From positions 37,120-80,866 of the forward strand of contig MNCI01005779.1 of assembly GCA_015680685.1 (NCBI GenBank): a DNA stretch of 43,747 bases. Direction: 5' to 3'. Made by a program: the position numbers and the translations under genes. The first letter of the stretch is position 1, and each line of letters starts with the position of its first letter. The DNA is from Gnetum montanum. Lineage: Eukaryota; Streptophyta; Gnetopsida; Gnetales; Gnetaceae. The notes under the pieces are model-generated. The model was given only the letters and a program-made list of their open reading frames with translations. It made no database searches and was not told where the DNA came from. Shown here piece after piece: positions 43,734 to 43,747 of the stretch.

Positions 43734-43747
43734 GGGGGGGGGGGGGG
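43734..43747. repeat. G14 run at the window end
   Basis: Fourteen G bases close the window. This may be a true homopolymer or a base-calling artefact at a contig edge; compare the G20 run at 14360-14379. Confidence 0.7.

Larger units (their letters stand above)
42301..43747 (-). mobile_element. Element D 3' internal region (runs off window)
   Basis: Internal part of element D adjoining its 3' LTR. Unlike A-C it contains a broken protein frame (listed separately). The rest of the element is outside the window. Confidence 0.7.

Noticed and set aside
43734-43747. G run as telomeric or G-quadruplex signal
   Set aside because: It is a pure homopolymer at the window edge with no telomere repeat; an artefact is more likely.

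Overview
The window is nuclear DNA from a large, repeat-rich plant genome. The evidence is one intronless plant-type ATL RING-H2 gene among nested plant LTR retrotransposons, plant L1-type LINEs with DUF4283 and zf-RVT domains, and long AT-rich stretches with no readable gene. A conifer or other gymnosperm would fit the low gene density and heavy decay, but nothing here proves it. There is no bacterial operon, CRISPR array or rRNA. I did not recognise any tRNA gene.

Layout. (1) 1-11.2 kb is a nest of retroelements. A decayed Ty1/copia element (minus, 8444-11221) was entered by a Ty3/gypsy element with an iMet-type primer site (minus; LTR end at 8443, gag start at 2114). That element was in turn entered by two members of a third family: element A (plus, 3' end at 1794) and element B (minus, 2340-7553, target duplication ACAAT). 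(2) 11983-12540 is the only convincing host gene, an ATL-type RING-H2 ubiquitin ligase. A 25-bp tandem duplication creates its stop codon. (3) 13.7-20.1 kb is an old LINE split by a nearly intact full-length younger LINE (14362-19724, 14-bp target duplication). The old reading frame resumes exactly when the insertion is removed. (4) 21979-29641 is element C (minus, target duplication AACTC), of the same family as A and B. It contains a 572-base assembly gap and an extra LTR-plus-internal block. (5) 29.6-38.5 kb is AT-rich sequence in which I recognise nothing. (6) 38.9-40.3 kb is a second decayed copia pol with the start of its 3' LTR. (7) 41374 to the end is the 3' LTR and 3' internal part of element D, a diverged relative of A-C.

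The A-D family is the most distinctive feature. Its LTRs begin TGATGAG and end CTCATCA. In A-C a GGGGGTA polypurine tract abuts the 3' LTR. The primer site of B resembles a tRNA-Asp (Athila-type) site. B and C encode Gag (C also a dead retropepsin) but show no reverse transcriptase, RNase H or integrase, so they look like non-autonomous 'TR-GAG'-type elements that need an autonomous partner. Their U3 regions carry a variable number of GCGATATCGC palindromes between the LTR start and the TATA box.

All retroelement genes contain stops. Many of the stops and motif losses that I checked fit C-to-T decay, as expected for methylated silenced repeats. I found no evidence of a new cellular defence or metabolic system. 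The real leads are the palindrome-array promoters, the duplicated polypurine tracts, the three-LTR structure of element C, the ATGTTAG ORF overlap and poly(C) tail of the young LINE, and the RING-gene duplication.
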